Shown: positions 31,791 through 34,936 of the stretch, piece after piece | Layout of the letters: each line of letters begins with the position of its first letter | How positions within the stretch are numbered: the first letter of the stretch is position 1 | Origin: Deltaproteobacteria bacterium | GTDB taxonomy: Bacteria; Desulfobacterota; Desulfarculia; JACQYL01 | Assembly (NCBI GenBank): GCA_016208165.1 | Contig: JACQYL010000023.1 | Coordinates: forward strand, 5,969 to 40,904 | Direction: 5' to 3' | DNA length: 34,936 nucleotides | The notes under the pieces: generated by a model | The model's input: the letters and a program-made list of their open reading frames with translations, nothing else | The model's database searches: none | Told to the model about the DNA's origin: nothing | Program-made: the position numbers and the translations under genes

Positions 31791-33295
31791 GGCACGGGCT
31801 CCTGTGTACGGAATGGTTTGATGGCCTCGACGTGTCCTCCCATCTTCGCGTAATCGCTGCGCCGCATGGTGTATTCGATGGGAGCCACCGTCGCCGGGGT
31901 GGGCACCCACGAAAAGGCGCCGGGTTTAACCCGCTCGACATCAACGTAAAACGTGATCCCGCCTCCCGGCAGCACGAATACCGGCGCGCCCCCGCAAGTA
32001 AGGTTGGCGAGAGCCGAATGCACGGCAAGGGTCAGACGTAAGGGATAGCGGACCACGCCTGCTCGGGCCGAGCCGCCCACCCCACCCACATAGACCGCCG
32101 ACACTCGAGAGTCCTGGCAGGATTCGGCGATGGCGGCCACAGCCTCTTCGGCCGCCGGGGTAAGCTCCACGGGTTCGAACACACCTTCATCGCTGAGCAC
32201 GTATAGGGCGGCTTGTCGGCCCGTGGTTTCCGTAATCAGCAATGTGGCGCCGGGCCTGGTGATTGAAGTGTCCACCGATTGGACTACATCCAGGGGATCG
32301 GAAAGGCCTGTGCCGCCCCAACCACGCCCGGTGGCGCCGAAATAGCGGCCGGGGGTGGATACGGGGAACGTCAGTTTAAGGCCTGAAGGTGCAACCCCCA
32401 GACATCGACCCGCAGCGTGGTGAGTAAACAACGAAGTGATGTGGTGGTCCAGCACAATGACTTCGTCCGCGGCCTTTTCCAGGAACGTCCCAAAAAGACC
32501 CGCCGTGGCGGATCCGCATCCGACGCGCATCTTTTCGGCCGTCCGGCCGTCGATTACCGGTGGCTTGCCCACCTGCACTTTCATCTTGGCTCCGTTTTTC
32601 ACGGATAGCTCCACCGCCTCGCGGTTGGCAATGGCCGCCACGGCGCGGGCGGCGGCGAACCCGCTTTTTCCGGTGAGCCGGTTCACACCGCCGATGGCCA
32701 GAATCTTGGACCCGTACTCTTCGGTCTCCACCATTCCCACGACTCGCCCGTCGAAGCGTACATCAGCGCCTTCTTTTCCTACATCGAGGTCCGTGTCGAT
32801 TTTGAGTTTGATTCCGGAATAGCTCAACGGAGCTTCCGTGACCACGGTAACCACGTCAACGCCGTCACGTTCATCGCTGACGATGTAGGGAGCAGGCACG
32901 TAATCCGGGTAGGTTCCGCCGGCTCCTATGGCTGTCAACAGCGGCCTGCGGATGATTCTCTCCGTTTCGACGCCCACCACGTCAATGACTTCGTCGAAGG
33001 TGAGCAAAGGTCTGTTTCGCTTCAGTTCGCCACTTCGATTGGTGAAACGATGACAGGCGCCGGTGAGTCCCTCGGGTATTCGGCAGTTCACCGGACAGAC
33101 GTTGCAGACCACCTCCCCTTCCACGGAAAGCGCAAGCTCTTCAACCGCTTGCCGGGGACAGACTTTCAAACAGGTCCGGCATTGCACGCATGTCTCGCCG
33201 ATCACCGCTTTCTTGGCTACCACAGCGACGGCCTCCATGGGGCAGTCGCGCACGCATAGGCCGCAGCCGTTGCATCGTTCGGCGTCTATCTTCAT
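31769..33295 (-). CDS. 6-hydroxynicotinate reductase-like iron-sulfur protein
   Basis: A 508-residue protein with an N-terminal two-cluster ferredoxin domain, CNGCGLCVRDCP and CVQCRTCLKVCP, followed by a third Cys set CNVCPVNC..GAC and a large domain with VNRLTGKSGFAAARAV, HHITSLFTHHAAGR and GRGWGGTGLSDP. The layout matches what I know of the 6-hydroxynicotinate reductase family, which reduces the pyridine ring during anaerobic nicotinate breakdown in Eubacterium. The start is ATG 33295, overlapping the molybdenum hydroxylase stop (ATGA) with GGGAGG upstream; the frame continues upstream as a shadow of that gene. Its substrate here is unknown and the family name is only an analogy. Confidence 0.72.
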   Translation of the reverse strand: MKIDAERCNGCGLCVRDCPMEAVAVVAKKAVIGETCVQCRTCLKVCPRQAVEELALSVEGEVVCNVCPVNCRIPEGLTGACHRFTNRSGELKRNRPLLTFDEVIDVVGVETERIIRRPLLTAIGAGGTYPDYVPAPYIVSDERDGVDVVTVVTEAPLSYSGIKLKIDTDLDVGKEGADVRFDGRVVGMVETEEYGSKILAIGGVNRLTGKSGFAAARAVAAIANREAVELSVKNGAKMKVQVGKPPVIDGRTAEKMRVGCGSATAGLFGTFLEKAADEVIVLDHHITSLFTHHAAGRCLGVAPSGLKLTFPVSTPGRYFGATGRGWGGTGLSDPLDVVQSVDTSITRPGATLLITETTGRQAALYVLSDEGVFEPVELTPAAEEAVAAIAESCQDSRVSAVYVGGVGGSARAGVVRYPLRLTLAVHSALANLTCGGAPVFVLPGGGITFYVDVERVKPGAFSWVPTPATVAPIEYTMRRSDYAKMGGHVEAIKPFRTQEPVPWNRSGS

Positions 33296-34936
33296 GGACG
33301 GTCGACCTCCCGCCCCGAGTTCAGAGCTTCCATGATTCTCTCCAGAGAGATCGGCAAATGCCTCATCGGCCTGCCGATGGCACGGCTCACGGCTGATGCC
33401 ACCGCCGGCGCCGTAGGAATGAGCGCCGGCTCGCCGACGCCCTTGGCGCCGAAGGGCCCGGTCTCTTCCGGCTCCTCGACGATGAACGGGGTTACCCTGG
33501 GGGCGTCCGCACTCGTGGGGATGTGATAATGTTGCAGGTTTTCCGTGCGGCCGGTCTGGAAGTCCTCCATTAACGCCATGCCGACGCCCATAAGCACCCC
33601 TCCGCATATCTGTCCCGTTACGGCCCGTGGGTTCACGGCCCGGCCCACGTCATGCGCCGCCGCCACCTCCGATACATGGGTCATTCCCGAGGCCGTGTCC
33701 ACGTTCACCCGCGCACATTGGGCCGCAAAGGCGTACGTGGCGTAGGGTCTGCCCTGCCCGGTTTCCGGATCCAACGAGGTGACATTGGGGTCGAATCTGC
33801 CGTTGCCCTTGATGATCTTGCCTCGCCCGGTCATGACCCGCACCACTTCATTAACGTCCATGCAAACATCCGGGTCGTCCCGGCTCACGACGTGATCGCC
33901 TTTCAGCTCGAGTTCCAAATGACGGCGGCCCAGCACTTCGCGTGCGCCATCGAGGATCCTCATCTCGAGATTATCCGCGGCAGCCAACACCGCATTACCC
34001 GATATGTACGTCTGGCGGCTCGCCGAAGTGGCGCCCGACGACGTGGTACGATCCGTGTCTCCACGGCAGAGCTTGATTCGATCCGGCTCGAGTCCAAGGC
34101 GCGTCGCCGCCAATTGGCGCAAAACCGTGTCCGACCCCTGACCGATGTCCGCCGCGCCGGTGTAAAGGATCAGCTTGCCTTTCCGTGTCCATTCGAGCTG
34201 GGCCGTGGAAGGATTCGAGACCCCTGTGTTGCCGATGCCATAAAACATGCCCGCCACACCGACCCCCTCGAGTCGGTTCCGGTCGGAGGTCGCTCGACGT
34301 CGCCAGTTTTCGTAGATGGGCCGGATTTTTTCCAGGCATTGGACCATGCCCACCCCGCTCTTGAGCAGTTGGCCGGTGGCGGTACGGGATCCGTTACGCA
34401 GGGCGTTCAGCACACGAATCTCCAACGGATCCATGTCCAGGCGGCGAGCCAGTGCATCCATCTGCCCTTCGTGCGCCAGAGCCGCTTGAGGCACCCCAAA
34501 GCCCCGCATGGCTCCGTTCCAGGCATTGTTCGTATAAGCCATGCGGCAGCGAACGTGCACATTAGGGACAACATAGGGACCCGTGGCGTGAACCGCGGCC
34601 CTCGCATTCACGGCCGACCCATACGATGCAAAAGCCCCCGTGTCCGACAGCATGTCCGCTTTCACGGCGGTAAGTCGGCCCCGGTCGTCCGCTCCGGTAG
34701 TGAAGCGCATGCGAAACGGGTGTCGCTTGGCCGTGGCGACAAAAGACTCTTCTCTTGTGAAACACATGCGAACAGGTCTGTGGAGATGCCACGCAGCCAG
34801 AGCAAGAAAAGGCTGCACGGACAGGTCCAGCTTTCCTCCGAACCCGCCCCCGGTTTCCGCCTGCACCACCCGTATCCTCTCGACCTCCACCCCGAGGAAC
34901 AACGCCAGATCCTCCCGGTCATAGTGAGGATTCTGG
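33292..34936 (-). CDS. Xanthine dehydrogenase family molybdenum-binding subunit, 5' end outside window
   Basis: The C-terminal 547 residues of a molybdopterin hydroxylase large subunit; the gene enters from the right edge, so its N-terminus is not seen. The enzyme hydroxylates a carbon in a heterocycle or aldehyde using water, with electrons leaving through FeS and FAD subunits that would lie upstream. Visible motifs are QNPHYDRED at the edge, AETGGGFGGKLD, AMRGFGVPQ, GAADIGQGSDTV and GAKGVGEPALIP with the catalytic Glu. The visible part is unbroken. Its stop overlaps the ATG of the 6-hydroxynicotinate-reductase-like gene, strongly indicating coupled translation. Xanthine, nicotinate and other substrates are possible; the neighbour points to a pyridine-type ring. 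Confidence 0.92.
   Translation of the reverse strand, partial: QNPHYDREDLALFLGVEVERIRVVQAETGGGFGGKLDLSVQPFLALAAWHLHRPVRMCFTREESFVATAKRHPFRMRFTTGADDRGRLTAVKADMLSDTGAFASYGSAVNARAAVHATGPYVVPNVHVRCRMAYTNNAWNGAMRGFGVPQAALAHEGQMDALARRLDMDPLEIRVLNALRNGSRTATGQLLKSGVGMVQCLEKIRPIYENWRRRATSDRNRLEGVGVAGMFYGIGNTGVSNPSTAQLEWTRKGKLILYTGAADIGQGSDTVLRQLAATRLGLEPDRIKLCRGDTDRTTSSGATSASRQTYISGNAVLAAADNLEMRILDGAREVLGRRHLELELKGDHVVSRDDPDVCMDVNEVVRVMTGRGKIIKGNGRFDPNVTSLDPETGQGRPYATYAFAAQCARVNVDTASGMTHVSEVAAAHDVGRAVNPRAVTGQICGGVLMGVGMALMEDFQTGRTENLQHYHIPTSADAPRVTPFIVEEPEETGPFGAKGVGEPALIPTAPAVASAVSRAIGRPMRHLPISLERIMEALNSGREVDRP

Overview
The window looks like a chromosomal stretch from a moderately GC-rich, anaerobic, fatty-acid- or aromatic-acid-degrading bacterium, most likely a deltaproteobacterium (Desulfobacterota, e.g. 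a Desulfomonile- or Syntrophobacter-like sulfate reducer or syntroph). This is inferred from gene content: a thiolase paired with a DUF35-type protein, several acyl-CoA dehydrogenases, a crotonase, an acyl-CoA racemase-like enzyme, an Aquifex-type aconitase, and a molybdenum hydroxylase beside a 6-hydroxynicotinate-reductase-like protein. I see no rRNA, tRNA, CRISPR array, phage or insertion sequence.

Layout. 1-1321 (minus): the start of a DUF35 Zn-ribbon/OB-fold gene and its thiolase partner. 1913-3562 (minus): an AhpF-like thioredoxin reductase with its own promoter. 3770-10561 (minus): a TCA-cycle operon in transcription order aconitase, citrate synthase, succinate dehydrogenase/fumarate reductase flavoprotein, its Fe-S subunit, fumarase. 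10562-11145: a divergent control region. 11146-13208 (plus): SCP2 protein, acyl-CoA dehydrogenase, YvlD/holin-like membrane protein. 13251-14593 (minus): an M23 peptidase followed by a damaged bactofilin. 15234-16415 (minus): racemase-like family III CoA enzyme. 16657-20472 (plus): M1 peptidase, a 40-codon secreted-peptide candidate, TrmB, RlmH. 20533-20754 (minus): NifU-like scaffold. 21009-25665 (plus): hotdog thioesterase, lone TrpX-like binding protein, tandem VOC protein, second acyl-CoA dehydrogenase, crotonase-fold protein. 26548-30946 (plus): a complete CUT1-type ABC importer with a Tat-exported binding protein. 30909-34936 (minus): molybdenum hydroxylase (cut by the window edge), 6-hydroxynicotinate-reductase-like iron-sulfur protein and a UPF0280 protein in overlapping reading frames.

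The most unusual point is that the TCA operon is damaged or altered in three genes: citrate synthase has an in-frame internal loss that removes a catalytic Asp but keeps the C-terminus, the SDH flavoprotein has a single in-frame TGA between two otherwise collinear parts, and the aconitase has Ser where most aconitases have the first Fe-S ligand Cys. The bactofilin beside the M23 peptidase also loses its family pattern after about 50 residues. This is either real decay or remodelling of the oxidative TCA branch, or sequence/assembly error; raw reads would decide. The molybdenum hydroxylase / hydroxynicotinate-reductase-like / UPF0280 set is the best candidate for a poorly described catabolic system, probably reductive metabolism of an N-heterocycle or similar ring. 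All coordinates, motifs and start choices come from reading the sequence; no database search was run.
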